From an uncultured Pelagibacteraceae bacterium (GTDB lineage Bacteria; Pseudomonadota; Alphaproteobacteria; Pelagibacterales; Pelagibacteraceae): a stretch of DNA of 64,000 nucleotides. A program made the position numbers and the translations under genes. Shown one piece after another: positions 9,526-19,723 of this stretch. Under the pieces are notes generated by a model. It ran no database searches and had not been told where the DNA came from. It saw nothing but the letters and a program-made list of their open reading frames with translations. The number at the start of each line of letters is the position of its first letter. The first letter of the stretch is position 1. The DNA is taken from positions 24,622 through 88,621 of the forward strand of contig CACJDV010000002.1 of the NCBI GenBank assembly GCA_902592265.1. Reading direction: 5' to 3'.

Positions 9526-11183
9526 TAGATCTTCACCAAATTAATATTAGCAAAAGGTTTTTTCCCAGTTTTTTCTTTACTAAACTTACGGCATGCAATT
9601 TTAAGTGCATCTATTAAATTATGTTCTTGTTGTTTATTGCCGAGTTTAAATGTTCTTGTTGTTTTTTCAATTTCATCCTCTAATCCGTATAAAAACTCCT
9701 CTTTTTCATAAACAGGTAATCCTCTAAAAGTAATTATAGGATTGTTATGAATATTTCCCTTTGGAGTAATTAGAATTGTCACTTCCAAATAACCATTACT
9801 ACTTAAATTTCTTCTATCCTTTATAGATTGGGAATCCTCTTCAACACTAATACTTCCATCTAGATATAATCTTCCACTTGGTGCTTTGTCGTAAACTTCT
9901 GGTTTATCTCCAGGATATAATTTTACAATATCTCCATTTTCTACTTGAACAGGATGAGGAACCTGCATTTCTTTAGCAAAATTGATATGCTCTATCATGT
10001 GTCTATGTTCTCCATGAACTGGAATAACACATTGTGGTTTAACCCATTGGTACATATCTCTAAGATCCTCTCGATTTGGATGCCCTGATACGTGAATAAA
10101 CTCTGTTTCTTCAGAGATCACCTCAATACCATCTTTCACTAATTGATTATGAAGTTTATAAAGTTTTTTTTCATTGCCTGGAATGATTTTTGATGAAAAA
10201 ATAACAGCATCATCTTTTTCAACAAATACATCTGGATGAATATAATTAGCAATTCTCATCATTGCACCCATTGGTTCACCTTGACTTCCTGTGCATAAAT
10301 AAAGAATTTTTTCTCTAGGGAAATTTTTTGCATCTCTAGGATCAATAGGTTCAATTGTATTTTTTAAATATCCACATTGTTTTGCAGCCTTATAAATTCT
10401 ATGCATTGATCTTCCAACTAAAGATATTTGTCTTCCAGATTTTTCAGCACAGTAAAAAGCTGTCTCCATTCTTGCAACATTTGATGCGAATGAAGTAATG
10501 ATAACCTTTTTTTTTAATCGACTAACTATATTTATCAAATTTTTTCTTACATCTAACTCTGATCCTGATCTTCCAGCACTGAAAACATTTGTAGAGTCAC
10601 AAATCATAGCTAAAACACCTTCATCGCCTATTTCCTTTAATCTTTTAGAATTAATCTCATCACCAATTAATGGATTAGGATCAACTTTCCAATCTCCAGT
10701 ATGTAAAATTACTCCAGCTGGGGTTTTAATTCTCAAACCATTGGGCTCTAATATTGAATGTGTTAAAGTAATGTATTCAATTTCAAAATTTTCTAATGAG
10801 ATATTTCCATTTAATTCAACGATTTTCAGATCTTTAGTTATATCAATATGCTTCTCTTTAAATTTTTCCTTTATTAAAACTGCAGTAAAAGGTGTTGCGT
10901 ATATCTTGCATTTAAGTTTTGGCCATAAATGAGCGATTGCACCAATGTGATCCTCGTGGGCATGGGTGAGAACTATACCTAGTAGATTATCTTTCTTTTC
11001 AACAATAAAACCTGGGTCTGGATAAATTAAGTCTATACCAGGAAGCGTATCGTCTGCGAAAGTAACACCGATATCAACCATAATCCATTTATGATCACCT
11101 GGTAAACCGTAGCCGAACAAATTCATGTTCATACCAATTTCACCAGATCCCCCAAGTGGACAAAATAATAGTTCTTCTTTCAT
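9525..11183 (-). CDS. rnj: Ribonuclease J
   Basis: Metallo-beta-lactamase/beta-CASP nuclease with endonuclease and 5'-3' exonuclease activity in mRNA and rRNA processing. The zinc-binding signature LTHAHEDHIGAI lies at about residues 72-83. LHTGDWKVD and the beta-CASP HVSGHPNREDLRDM and PVHGEHRH motifs follow. At 552 residues it has the normal length, including the C-terminal domain. It lies between coaX and the DUF1467 gene, as in many alphaproteobacteria. Confidence 0.96.
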   Translation of the reverse strand: MKEELLFCPLGGSGEIGMNMNLFGYGLPGDHKWIMVDIGVTFADDTLPGIDLIYPDPGFIVEKKDNLLGIVLTHAHEDHIGAIAHLWPKLKCKIYATPFTAVLIKEKFKEKHIDITKDLKIVELNGNISLENFEIEYITLTHSILEPNGLRIKTPAGVILHTGDWKVDPNPLIGDEINSKRLKEIGDEGVLAMICDSTNVFSAGRSGSELDVRKNLINIVSRLKKKVIITSFASNVARMETAFYCAEKSGRQISLVGRSMHRIYKAAKQCGYLKNTIEPIDPRDAKNFPREKILYLCTGSQGEPMGAMMRIANYIHPDVFVEKDDAVIFSSKIIPGNEKKLYKLHNQLVKDGIEVISEETEFIHVSGHPNREDLRDMYQWVKPQCVIPVHGEHRHMIEHINFAKEMQVPHPVQVENGDIVKLYPGDKPEVYDKAPSGRLYLDGSISVEEDSQSIKDRRNLSSNGYLEVTILITPKGNIHNNPIITFRGLPVYEKEEFLYGLEDEIEKTTRTFKLGNKQQEHNLIDALKIACRKFSKEKTGKKPFANINLVKI

Positions 11184-11930
11184 TTATTTAATTAGTTTAG
11201 AAATTTTTATAAGACCATTAACAGTGATATTTTTGTTTTCAATAACTTTTGTTTTTATTGAATTCTTAAATAAATCAGAAAAGCCACCCGTAATAACAAC
11301 CTTATAAGATTTTCTTGTTTCTTTCTTAATCAAATTAATAATATTGTCAATTAAACCTGCATAGCCCCAAAAAAAACCTGATCTCACAGCTGAATAAGTA
11401 TCTATTCCAATAACCTTTTTTATTTTTTTAAGATTAATTTTTGGAATTAAAGAGGCCTTATCAGCTAAAGTATTTAATGAAATACTTATACCAGGAGCAA
11501 TAACACCTCCTCTATAAGTGTTACCCACTAATACATCAAATGTTGTAGCTGTACCAAAATCTAAAATAATAAAATTCTTATTAGGTTTCATTAAACTTGT
11601 TGCATTGGCTAATCTATCAGAACCGACTTGTTTAAAATTTGCTTTAATGTTCAAGATAGATTTTAAATTGAGATCTTTTATTTCATAACATCTAACTTTT
11701 GTTTTTTTTGATATAAATTTTTTTATGAATTTAAAATTTTTTGGAACAACGCTACAAAATAATATTTTTTTTATATGCTTAAAATCTTTTGTTAAAATCT
11801 TAAATTTTCTATCTAAAATTGAGTTTGTCACCAAGCTTGATGAAAAACTTATTCTTTTTTTTACCTTATTTTTTGAGTCTATTAAAAAAAACTTAGTTTC
11901 TGAATTTCCAATATCACCTAGAATAAGCAT
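11184..11930 (-). CDS. coaX: Type III pantothenate kinase
   Basis: First step of coenzyme A synthesis from pantothenate. The nucleotide/phosphate loop LILGDIGNSETKFFLID is at the N-terminus; the usual DIGNT has become DIGNS. IILDFGTATTFDVL (about residue 119) holds the second acidic metal site and YRGGVIAPGISISLNTL the pantothenate-binding loop. 248 residues, normal. It is adjacent to rnj and birA. Confidence 0.93.
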   Translation of the reverse strand: MLILGDIGNSETKFFLIDSKNKVKKRISFSSSLVTNSILDRKFKILTKDFKHIKKILFCSVVPKNFKFIKKFISKKTKVRCYEIKDLNLKSILNIKANFKQVGSDRLANATSLMKPNKNFIILDFGTATTFDVLVGNTYRGGVIAPGISISLNTLADKASLIPKINLKKIKKVIGIDTYSAVRSGFFWGYAGLIDNIINLIKKETRKSYKVVITGGFSDLFKNSIKTKVIENKNITVNGLIKISKLIK

Positions 11931-11938
11931 ATCTATGT

Positions 11939-12478
11939 TTATACTCTTTTTTTAATTAATTTCTTTAGATTGTTTTCAAAAATCTTCTTTAATTTTAATT
12001 CAAATTTTTTTTTTGAAATATTTTTATTAACTAGTTCATTAAGATGAGTTGTTGGATAATTCTTTATAAATGGACTTTTTATCAAGTTTATTCCAATACC
12101 TACAATTAAATAAGTATTATTAAATTTATTTACTTTTTCTTGCAATATTCCACATATCTTTTTTTTTTGAATTAAAAGATCGTTAGGTTTTTTAAAATAA
12201 ATTTTTTTTTTATAATATTGTGAAATACATTTTTTAACCATCAAACTATTAATTTTAGTCAACTTATTTAAAGATATTTTAAAGTTTTTAAGATTATAAA
12301 AAAAACTAACGAACAAATTTCCTTTGTAGGAAATCCATTTTTTTCCATACTGTCCTCTACCATTGATTTGTAAATTAGATAAAATCATTCCAAAGTCATG
12401 GTTATATCTTTTAATTATTCTTATTGCAGTATTGTTGGTACTTCTTACTTTGTTAAATCTAAATACTTTAAATCTCAT
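11939..12478 (-). CDS. birA: Biotin-[acetyl-CoA-carboxylase] ligase, short form
   Basis: Attaches biotin to the acetyl-CoA carboxylase carrier protein. The ligase core is visible: GRGQYGKKWISYKGNLFVSFFY (residues about 40-61, the biotinyl-AMP loop), KPNDLLIQKKKICGILQE and IVGIGINL. With 179 residues it lacks the N-terminal repressor HTH of E. coli BirA and most of the C-terminal SH3-like domain. It should therefore be an enzyme only. The ATG overlaps the nuoN stop by one base. Confidence 0.9.
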   Translation of the reverse strand: MRFKVFRFNKVRSTNNTAIRIIKRYNHDFGMILSNLQINGRGQYGKKWISYKGNLFVSFFYNLKNFKISLNKLTKINSLMVKKCISQYYKKKIYFKKPNDLLIQKKKICGILQEKVNKFNNTYLIVGIGINLIKSPFIKNYPTTHLNELVNKNISKKKFELKLKKIFENNLKKLIKKRV

Positions 12479-13899
12479 TAAATTATATTAATTTTTGAAA
12501 CTGCATCAATTAATTCGCTTGGAAAAATAAAATACATTAAAATTAATATCGTAGAAACTGTTAAAGAGAACTTTAACCAAACACTTTGATCATTGTCATA
12601 ACTCTCCTTTTCTTCGTCGAAATACATTATCTTAATAATACGCAAGTAATAAAATGCTGCAACTACAGTTGATAATAACCCAACAATGGCTAGAAAATAC
12701 ATTGACTGTTCAATTACAGACTTAAAAATATAAAATTTTGCAAAAAAACCAGCTAGTGGTGGAATTCCAGCAAGAGAAAATAAAATTATCAACAAAGAAA
12801 TTGATAACAACGGATGATTTTTTGACAATCCTGATAAATCATCTATCTGTTCATAATAAACATTATTTCTTTTCATCATCAACAGACATGAAAAAAAACC
12901 TAAGTTCATTATAATATAAATGGTCATATAAATAACTGAACTTTGTATTCCTTCATTTGATCCAGTTGCTAATCCAGCTAAAGCGTATCCAATGTGACTT
13001 ATCGAGCTATAAGCTATTAGCCGCTTAAGATTTTTTTGTCCGATTGCTGCAATCGCACCAAAAAGCATAGATGCGATTGATAGAAAAATTAAAATCATTT
13101 GCCACTGATCTATAAGATTTAAAAAAGGAATATACAGAAATCTTATAAAAACTGTTAATGCCGCAATTTTAGGAACCATTGTAAAAAATAAAGTCACAGA
13201 TGTTGGTGAACCTTCATATACATCTGGAGCCCACATGTGAAAAGGTACTGCAGAAATTTTGAACGCTAAACCTACTAAAATAAATACTATTCCAAAAGTA
13301 AGGGCGTATTCATTAGCATTAAATTGAGTTGAAATAACACTAAAATTTGTTGATCCTGTAAAACCATATATCAAAGAACAACCATATAATAACAAACCTG
13401 AAGACAATGCGCTTAAAACAAAATATTTTAATCCTGCTTCAGATGATTTTAATTGATCTCGGTCAAAAGTTGCCAATACGTATAAGGCTAATGATTGAAG
13501 CTCTAGACCCATATAGAAAACAATTAGGTCATTTGAGCTGATCATAATCATCATTCCCAACACAGAACTTAGAATTAAAATTGGATATTCAATTTTAAAA
13601 ATTTTAAAAGTCCTTAAATAGTTTGATGAGATGAGCAAAACTACAAAAGCTGCAATTAAAGTGATAATTTTCATAAATGAAGCCAAATAATCTATGACAA
13701 TACTTTTATTAAAGATGACTGTTGGATTTACGCTGATTGTTTCATTAAATGTAATTACCGCAGTAATCAATAAAACTAGCAATGAAATATTATGAATAAT
13801 TTTTGAACTATTTTTTTTAAAAACGCCTAAAATAAGCAAAAACATTATCGATAAAGATATAAAAATTTCTGGAAATATTAATTCAATATTATCCATCAT
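12478..13899 (-). CDS. nuoN: NADH-quinone oxidoreductase subunit N
   Basis: Antiporter-like proton-pumping membrane subunit of complex I, 473 residues with about 14 membrane helices. The family stretches GLAFKISAVPFHMWAPDVYEGSPTSVT (with the essential Lys) and LKRLIAYSSISHIGYALAGL are clear. Last gene of the nuo operon, overlapping nuoM by 4 bases. Confidence 0.97.
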   Translation of the reverse strand: MMDNIELIFPEIFISLSIMFLLILGVFKKNSSKIIHNISLLVLLITAVITFNETISVNPTVIFNKSIVIDYLASFMKIITLIAAFVVLLISSNYLRTFKIFKIEYPILILSSVLGMMIMISSNDLIVFYMGLELQSLALYVLATFDRDQLKSSEAGLKYFVLSALSSGLLLYGCSLIYGFTGSTNFSVISTQFNANEYALTFGIVFILVGLAFKISAVPFHMWAPDVYEGSPTSVTLFFTMVPKIAALTVFIRFLYIPFLNLIDQWQMILIFLSIASMLFGAIAAIGQKNLKRLIAYSSISHIGYALAGLATGSNEGIQSSVIYMTIYIIMNLGFFSCLLMMKRNNVYYEQIDDLSGLSKNHPLLSISLLIILFSLAGIPPLAGFFAKFYIFKSVIEQSMYFLAIVGLLSTVVAAFYYLRIIKIMYFDEEKESYDNDQSVWLKFSLTVSTILILMYFIFPSELIDAVSKINII

Positions 13900-15377
13900 T
13901 TGCTTGCTACACTATAGTTATAGGTATTGATTAAATCACTTATTGAAACCTCAATAGTGTTTATCAATGGTTCTGGATAAAAACCAAAGTATAAAGTTGG
14001 AATAGCTAAACAAGTAAGGGTAAATGCTTCTGATTTATTTAAATCAATCATCTTTTTTAATTCTGAGTTAATTAACTTTCCAAAAATTACTCTCTTGTAT
14101 AACCAAAGCATATATGCTGCTCCAATAATTACTCCTAAACTTGCTAATACTGCTACTAAAAAATTATCTTTAAAAGCAGCCATTAAAATTAAAAACTCAC
14201 CAACAAAGCCACTTGTACCAGGTAACCCAAGAGCAGCCAAAGTAAATACCATAAATAAAACTGCATATTTAGGTATAATTGTAACGATACCTCCATAAGT
14301 AGTGATTAATCTTGAATGCATACGATCATAAACAACACCAACACATAAGAATAAAGCAGCAGATACTAGACCATGGCTAATCATTTGAATTATACTTCCT
14401 TCTATTCCTTGCTGTTGGATTGTAAAAATTCCTAAAGTAACAAATCCCATATGAGCTACTGAAGAATACGCAATTAATTTTTTCATATCTTCTTGCATTA
14501 AAGCAATTAATGAAGTGAAAATAATTGCAATGACACTTAATGTGTAAATCAAAGGAGTAAACACTTCTGATGCAGATGGAAAAAGACCTAAAGAAAATCT
14601 TATAAATCCATATCCAGCCATTTTAAGTAAAATTGCTGCTAATAAAACTGATCCTGCTGTTGGAGCTTCAACGTGAGCATCTGGAAGCCAAGTATGAACT
14701 GGCCACATAGGAGTTTTCACAGCAAATGAGCTAAAAAAAGCTAGCCACAATAAATTTTGATATTTAGTGTCTATGCCTAATTCGTAAAGCTGAACTACGT
14801 CTGTAGTACCTGTGATCCAATAAATCGAAATTATTGCTACTAACATAAGAACGGAACCTAAAAGAGTGAATAAAAAAAACTTAAAAGCAGAATAAACTCT
14901 TCTAGTACCACCCCAAATCCCGATAATTAAAAACATTGGAATTAGTCCAGCCTCAAAAAATAAGTAAAACACCACAAGATCAAGAGAGCAAAAAACTCCA
15001 ATCATGAAAGTTTCCATGATAAGAATAGCTATTAAAAATTCATTTAATCTTTTTGTAATTGAATTATTTACTGAAATTATACATAGAGGTGTAATAAATG
15101 TTGTAAGAATTATAAATAGTATTGAAATCCCATCAACTCCTACTTTGTAATTAATTAAACCTTCAATCCAAATTCTATCTTCAACAAATTGAAAGGCAGA
15201 TGTCGTTTGGTCAAATAAAAACCATAAATAAATGGATAAAAAAAAATTTACTAAAGATGTAAATAAGGCAACATATTTTACAGTGATTTTATTCTCACTT
15301 TTACTTCTTGTGAAAAACAAAAAGAGTGCTCCAATAGAGGGTAAAAGTATTAATGAAGAAAGAATAGGAAAGTTCAT
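13896..15377 (-). CDS. nuoM: NADH-quinone oxidoreductase subunit M
   Basis: Antiporter-like subunit of complex I, 493 residues and about 14 membrane helices. The signature KTPMWPVHTWLPDAHVEAPTAGSVLLAAILLKMAGYG and the MKKLIAYSSVAHMGFV stretch define the family, and the FYLFFEAGLIPMFLIIGIWGG region carries the conserved Glu. It shares one base with nuoL. Confidence 0.97.
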   Translation of the reverse strand: MNFPILSSLILLPSIGALFLFFTRSKSENKITVKYVALFTSLVNFFLSIYLWFLFDQTTSAFQFVEDRIWIEGLINYKVGVDGISILFIILTTFITPLCIISVNNSITKRLNEFLIAILIMETFMIGVFCSLDLVVFYLFFEAGLIPMFLIIGIWGGTRRVYSAFKFFLFTLLGSVLMLVAIISIYWITGTTDVVQLYELGIDTKYQNLLWLAFFSSFAVKTPMWPVHTWLPDAHVEAPTAGSVLLAAILLKMAGYGFIRFSLGLFPSASEVFTPLIYTLSVIAIIFTSLIALMQEDMKKLIAYSSVAHMGFVTLGIFTIQQQGIEGSIIQMISHGLVSAALFLCVGVVYDRMHSRLITTYGGIVTIIPKYAVLFMVFTLAALGLPGTSGFVGEFLILMAAFKDNFLVAVLASLGVIIGAAYMLWLYKRVIFGKLINSELKKMIDLNKSEAFTLTCLAIPTLYFGFYPEPLINTIEVSISDLINTYNYSVASK

Positions 15378-17290
15378 TATTTAACAATTAAAAAAGTTAA
15401 AAAAGCAGAAAAACCAAGTAACATTATAAATGCATATTGGTATATATAACCGCTTTGAAATTTATTGGCTTTAATAGAAAACTTTTTAATTAACCAGGAG
15501 ATGCCATCAGGTCCAAAGCCGTCAATAACTTTAATATCAAAAAATTTCCACAAAAATAATCCAAATTTTTTTGAGGATTTTATAAATAAGATGTCATAAA
15601 TTTCATCAAAATACCATTTATTAAATAAAAATTCATATAATGGTTTATTTATATTTACTAGTTGACTTGGAAAATTCTTATTTTTAACAAATAAATAATA
15701 AGCAAATGGTATTGATAAAGTTACAAAAGTCGGAGTTAAAATTAAAAACCATAATGGTGGATGATCAGTGCTTAGAGGTTCTAAAAAGAGGATTGATTCT
15801 TTCCAAAAATTATTTATTCCCTCATAGCCTATAAATAAGTCTTTAAAAATGAACCCAGCAAAAATTGCTCCTATAGATAATATTATTAGAGGTATTAACA
15901 TAACTAATGGTGACTCATGCGTCTCTTCAATCTTAATTTCCTTGTTGTTATATTGCCCGTGGAAAGTTTTAAAAATTAGTCTCCATGAATAGATGGATGT
16001 TAAACAAGCTGTAAATATTCCTATACCAGCTGCATAGTACCCAGTGGTAGTACCACTCAAAAATGCAAATTCTATAATCGCGTCCTTAGAATAAAAACCA
16101 GATAACAAAGGAAAGCCAGTTAATGCTAAAGTTCCTATTATCATTAGAGTATAAGTGTAAGGCAATTTTTTCCATACTCCTCCCATATTATTTATATTTT
16201 GCTCATCTTTAAATGCGTGAATAACCGACCCTGATCCTAAAAAAAGTAATGCTTTAAAAAATGCATGGGTAAATAAATGAAACATTGCAACATTATATGC
16301 CCCTACTCCAGCTGCAAAAAACATGTAACCTAGTTGACTACATGTGGAATAAGCAATGATTTTTTTAATATCTGTTTGAACTAAAGCTACAGTCGCTGCA
16401 AAAAAAGCGGTGCTCATACCAATTATAGTAACGATGTTTAAAGCTAACTCTGAATATTCAAATATCGGAGAGCATCTTACAACTAAAAAAACTCCAGCTG
16501 TAACCATTGTGGCTGCATGAATTAATGCTGAAACAGGTGTCGGACCCTCCATTGCATCTGGTAACCAGGTGTGTAAAAAGATCTGAGCCGATTTACCCAT
16601 AGCACCAATGAACAAAAGCATACAAATTAAATCTATGGCATTAATTGGTATACCTAAAAAATTAAGTTTTTTATCTACAATTGTTGGGATTTGGTCAAAA
16701 ACTTCAGTGTAGTTAACTGTACCAAATAAATAAAAGATCAAAAATATACCTAGAGCAAAGCCGAAATCGCCAACTCTATTTACAACAAATGCTTTAATTG
16801 CAGCTGCATTGGCAGTCTCTTTCTTAAACCAAAAACCAATCAAAAAGTATGAGCAAAGACCTACACCTTCCCAACCAAAAAATAATTGAATAAAATTATC
16901 AGCCGTTACTAGCATTAACATAGCAAATGTAAAAAGCGATAGGTATGCCATAAATCTTGGTTTATGTGGATCATGCGACATGTATCCTATTGAATAAATA
17001 TGAACTAATGCAGAAACAAAAGTTACGACTACTAACATTATCGATGACAATGCATCAATTTTCATTGACCAATTTACTTCTAATGATCCAGAATTAATCC
17101 ATGTAGCAATTTTAATATTTTCCTCGTATTGATTAAAAATTACTTCATAGAATATCATTGCTGAAAGAACAGCTGAAATAGATACTAATAAACTTGTAAC
17201 AATTTCTGAATTTCTGTCCCCAATCAATTTTCCAAAAAATCCAGATATAATTGAGGCAATTAATGGTAATGCTATAATTGAAATTTCCAT
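15377..17290 (-). CDS. nuoL: NADH-quinone oxidoreductase subunit L
   Basis: Distal proton-pumping subunit with the lateral HL helix, 637 residues. Seen are FFGWEGVGLCSYFLIGFWF, GKSAQIFLHTWLPDAMEGPTPVSALIHAATMVTAGVF and IKKIIAYSTCSQLGYMF. The C-terminal amphipathic and anchor helices are present (end at about residue 636). Spaced one base from nuoK. Confidence 0.97.
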   Translation of the reverse strand: MEISIIALPLIASIISGFFGKLIGDRNSEIVTSLLVSISAVLSAMIFYEVIFNQYEENIKIATWINSGSLEVNWSMKIDALSSIMLVVVTFVSALVHIYSIGYMSHDPHKPRFMAYLSLFTFAMLMLVTADNFIQLFFGWEGVGLCSYFLIGFWFKKETANAAAIKAFVVNRVGDFGFALGIFLIFYLFGTVNYTEVFDQIPTIVDKKLNFLGIPINAIDLICMLLFIGAMGKSAQIFLHTWLPDAMEGPTPVSALIHAATMVTAGVFLVVRCSPIFEYSELALNIVTIIGMSTAFFAATVALVQTDIKKIIAYSTCSQLGYMFFAAGVGAYNVAMFHLFTHAFFKALLFLGSGSVIHAFKDEQNINNMGGVWKKLPYTYTLMIIGTLALTGFPLLSGFYSKDAIIEFAFLSGTTTGYYAAGIGIFTACLTSIYSWRLIFKTFHGQYNNKEIKIEETHESPLVMLIPLIILSIGAIFAGFIFKDLFIGYEGINNFWKESILFLEPLSTDHPPLWFLILTPTFVTLSIPFAYYLFVKNKNFPSQLVNINKPLYEFLFNKWYFDEIYDILFIKSSKKFGLFLWKFFDIKVIDGFGPDGISWLIKKFSIKANKFQSGYIYQYAFIMLLGFSAFLTFLIVK

Positions 17291-17291
17291 T

Positions 17292-17603
17292 TTATCCTTT
17301 TAATTTATCTATTTCTTCAACCCTTATAGTTCCTGCGTTTCTGTAATAGACAACTATTATAGCGAGGCCAATCGCAGCTTCAGCAGCAGCAACAGTCAAA
17401 ATAAATAATGTAAAAACTTGTCCTGTTAAATCACCAAGATAAATAGAAAACGATACTAAGTTAATGTTTACAGCTAATAATATCAACTCAATACTCATCA
17501 AAATCACTATAATATTTTTTCTATTAAGAAAAATACCGATGACTCCAATACTAAAGATAACTGCGCCTAAAGTAAGATAGTGTCCTAAACCTATTTCAGT
17601 CAT
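17292..17603 (-). CDS. nuoK: NADH-quinone oxidoreductase subunit K
   Basis: Small proton-channel subunit, 103 residues and three membrane helices. The conserved glutamates are in [12 protein letters not shown] (helix 2) and [17 protein letters not shown] (helix 3). It overlaps nuoJ by 8 bases. Confidence 0.97.
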   Translation of the reverse strand: MTEIGLGHYLTLGAVIFSIGVIGIFLNRKNIIVILMSIELILLAVNINLVSFSIYLGDLTGQVFTLFILTVAAAEAAIGLAIIVVYYRNAGTIRVEEIDKLKG

Positions 17604-18231
17604 CTATCTTAACTCCTTTATTTGACGGGACCTCTAAAACTTCAATACCCTCAGATCGTTCTCTGGAAATTTGTTTTAAATAACTTTGTGTTTTAACACC
17701 TTCTCTTTGTCTAAAAGTAAGAACGATTGCACCTATCATTGCAATTAATAATATCATTCCACTTATTTGAAAAACGTGAATATAATCTGTGTATAGAACT
17801 TGACCTAATGAATGTGTATTACTTATTTCATTAGAAATTTGGTTAGTATTTGGATTTAAAAGTTCAGGTTTATATTTCCAACCTCCTACAACAATAATTA
17901 ATTCGAAAAAAATAATTGTACTTATAATTAAACCAACTGGAATGTGACCTGAAGAAGATGTTTCAGAATTAAACCATTGATTTTTTTGTTGAGCAACATT
18001 TAACATCATTACAACGAATAAGAACAAAACAGCTACTGCACCAACATATACAATTAGCATTATCATCCCCAAAAATTCTGCTCCGATCATTATAAAAAGA
18101 CATGAAATACTAATAAAATCTAATATTAAAAAAAAAACGGAGTGTACAGTATTTTTTGAAACTGTAACCATGATAGCTGAAATGATTGCAATTATTGAAA
18201 AGATATAAAAAAATATTGCATGAGCTAACAT
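17596..18231 (-). CDS. nuoJ: NADH-quinone oxidoreductase subunit J
   Basis: Membrane subunit with five helices, 211 residues. [24 protein letters not shown] is the conserved helix 3 with the pi-bulge region, and the final helix is followed by [12 protein letters not shown]. The cytoplasmic tail is somewhat extended (about 35 residues). Confidence 0.96.
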   Translation of the reverse strand: MLAHAIFFYIFSIIAIISAIMVTVSKNTVHSVFFLILDFISISCLFIMIGAEFLGMIMLIVYVGAVAVLFLFVVMMLNVAQQKNQWFNSETSSSGHIPVGLIISTIIFFELIIVVGGWKYKPELLNPNTNQISNEISNTHSLGQVLYTDYIHVFQISGMILLIAMIGAIVLTFRQREGVKTQSYLKQISRERSEGIEVLEVPSNKGVKIDD

Positions 18232-18235
18232 AAAT

Positions 18236-18721
18236 TCACCTATAAGGATTATCTGATTTTATATTTGCCGCTAAAATATTTTCCCATCTATCACCATTAT
18301 CTAATAGTTTTTCTTTAGTATAATAAAGTTCTTCTCTCGTTTCTGTCGAAAATTCAAAATTTGGACCTTGTACTATTGCATCTACAGGACATGACTCTTC
18401 ACACAAACCACAATAAATACATTTCATCATATCAATATCGTAACGAGTAGTTTTTCTACTCCCGTCAGATCTTTCAGCTGACTCGATTGTAATTGCCTGT
18501 GCTGGACAAACAGCTTCACATAACTTACATGCGATACATCTTTCTTCACCATTTGGATATCTTCTAAGTGCATGCTCTCCTCTAAATCTTGGACTTATTT
18601 TTCCTTTTTCAAAAGGATAATTTATTGTTTTTTTTGATTTAAAAATTTCTCTTATAGCAATTAATAAGCCAGTTATAAAATCGACCATAAATATTGTTTT
18701 AAATAATCTTGAAATTTTCAT
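18236..18721 (-). CDS. nuoI: NADH-quinone oxidoreductase subunit I
   Basis: Peripheral-arm subunit that binds clusters N6a and N6b. Two 4Fe-4S motifs are intact: [16 protein letters not shown] (about residues 61-76) and [16 protein letters not shown] (about 100-115). [16 protein letters not shown] is typical of the alphaproteobacterial and mitochondrial form. 161 residues, normal. Confidence 0.97.
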   Translation of the reverse strand: MKISRLFKTIFMVDFITGLLIAIREIFKSKKTINYPFEKGKISPRFRGEHALRRYPNGEERCIACKLCEAVCPAQAITIESAERSDGSRKTTRYDIDMMKCIYCGLCEESCPVDAIVQGPNFEFSTETREELYYTKEKLLDNGDRWENILAANIKSDNPYR

Positions 18722-19720
18722 CTAAATTGTAGGTAAAAGGTTAAAATAAAACAAATAACTCGCAGTCAAAACTACATATGTTAGAGATAGAGGAAGAAAT
18801 ATTTTCCAGCCTAATCGCATTAACTGATCATATCTGTATCTCGGTACAACAGCTTTAACCAAAGCAAATAGAACAAATAAAAGTAATATCTTTAAAATTA
18901 GCCAAATCACACCTGGAATCAAATTAAATGGATATAAATCAATAGGTGAAAGCCACCCTCCTAAAAATAAAATGGAACCTAAAGCGCACATTAACAAAAT
19001 ATTCGCATATTCACCTAACCAGAACATTGCATACATCATGCCAGAATATTCGGTTTGATATCCAGCAACTAATTCCGCTTCGGCTTCAGGCAAATCAAAT
19101 GGTGGTCGATTAGTCTCAGCTAAAGCAGAGATAAAAAATATCACAAACATTGGAAATAAAGGAATTATAAACCATATGTTTTGTTGAGCTAAAACAATAT
19201 CACTTAAATTTAATGATCCTACACATAAAAGTACATTAATAATAATTATACCAATTGAAACTTCATAGGAAACCATCTGTGCAGCAGATCTTATTGAACC
19301 TAAAAAAGGATATTTTGAATTGGAAGCCCAACCTCCCATGATAATACCATAGACCCCAAGAGATGAGACAGCGAAGATGTAAAGAATTCCAACATTTATA
19401 TTAGCTAAAACCTGACCCTCTCCGAAAGGTATAACTGCCCATGCTATTAAAGCTAGAGTCATTGTAATTATTGGAGCTAAAATAAAAATAACCTTATTAG
19501 AACTAGCTGGAATAATAATTTCTTTAAAAATATACTTTAGTGCGTCAGCTAACGATTGCAACAACCCAAAAGGACCAACAACATTAGGGCCTTGTCTCTT
19601 TTGAACAAAAGCCCAAACTCTTCTATCTAACCAAACAATCATGGCTACAGATACAAGAACCGGTATAAGAAGAAAAAGGATCTTATAGACCTCCTCAAAA
19701 ACTAAATTTATATATTCCAT
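18722..19720 (-). CDS. nuoH: NADH-quinone oxidoreductase subunit H
   Basis: Membrane subunit forming the quinone channel, 332 residues, eight helices. [30 protein letters not shown] near the N-terminus and [27 protein letters not shown] carry the conserved charged loop lining the quinone site. Confidence 0.97.
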   Translation of the reverse strand: MEYINLVFEEVYKILFLLIPVLVSVAMIVWLDRRVWAFVQKRQGPNVVGPFGLLQSLADALKYIFKEIIIPASSNKVIFILAPIITMTLALIAWAVIPFGEGQVLANINVGILYIFAVSSLGVYGIIMGGWASNSKYPFLGSIRSAAQMVSYEVSIGIIIINVLLCVGSLNLSDIVLAQQNIWFIIPLFPMFVIFFISALAETNRPPFDLPEAEAELVAGYQTEYSGMMYAMFWLGEYANILLMCALGSILFLGGWLSPIDLYPFNLIPGVIWLILKILLLFVLFALVKAVVPRYRYDQLMRLGWKIFLPLSLTYVVLTASYLFYFNLLPTI

Positions 19721-19723
19721 TAT

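Noticed and set aside
10498-10932. 144-codon plus-strand frame inside rnj
   Set aside because: Antisense shadow of a firmly identified gene.
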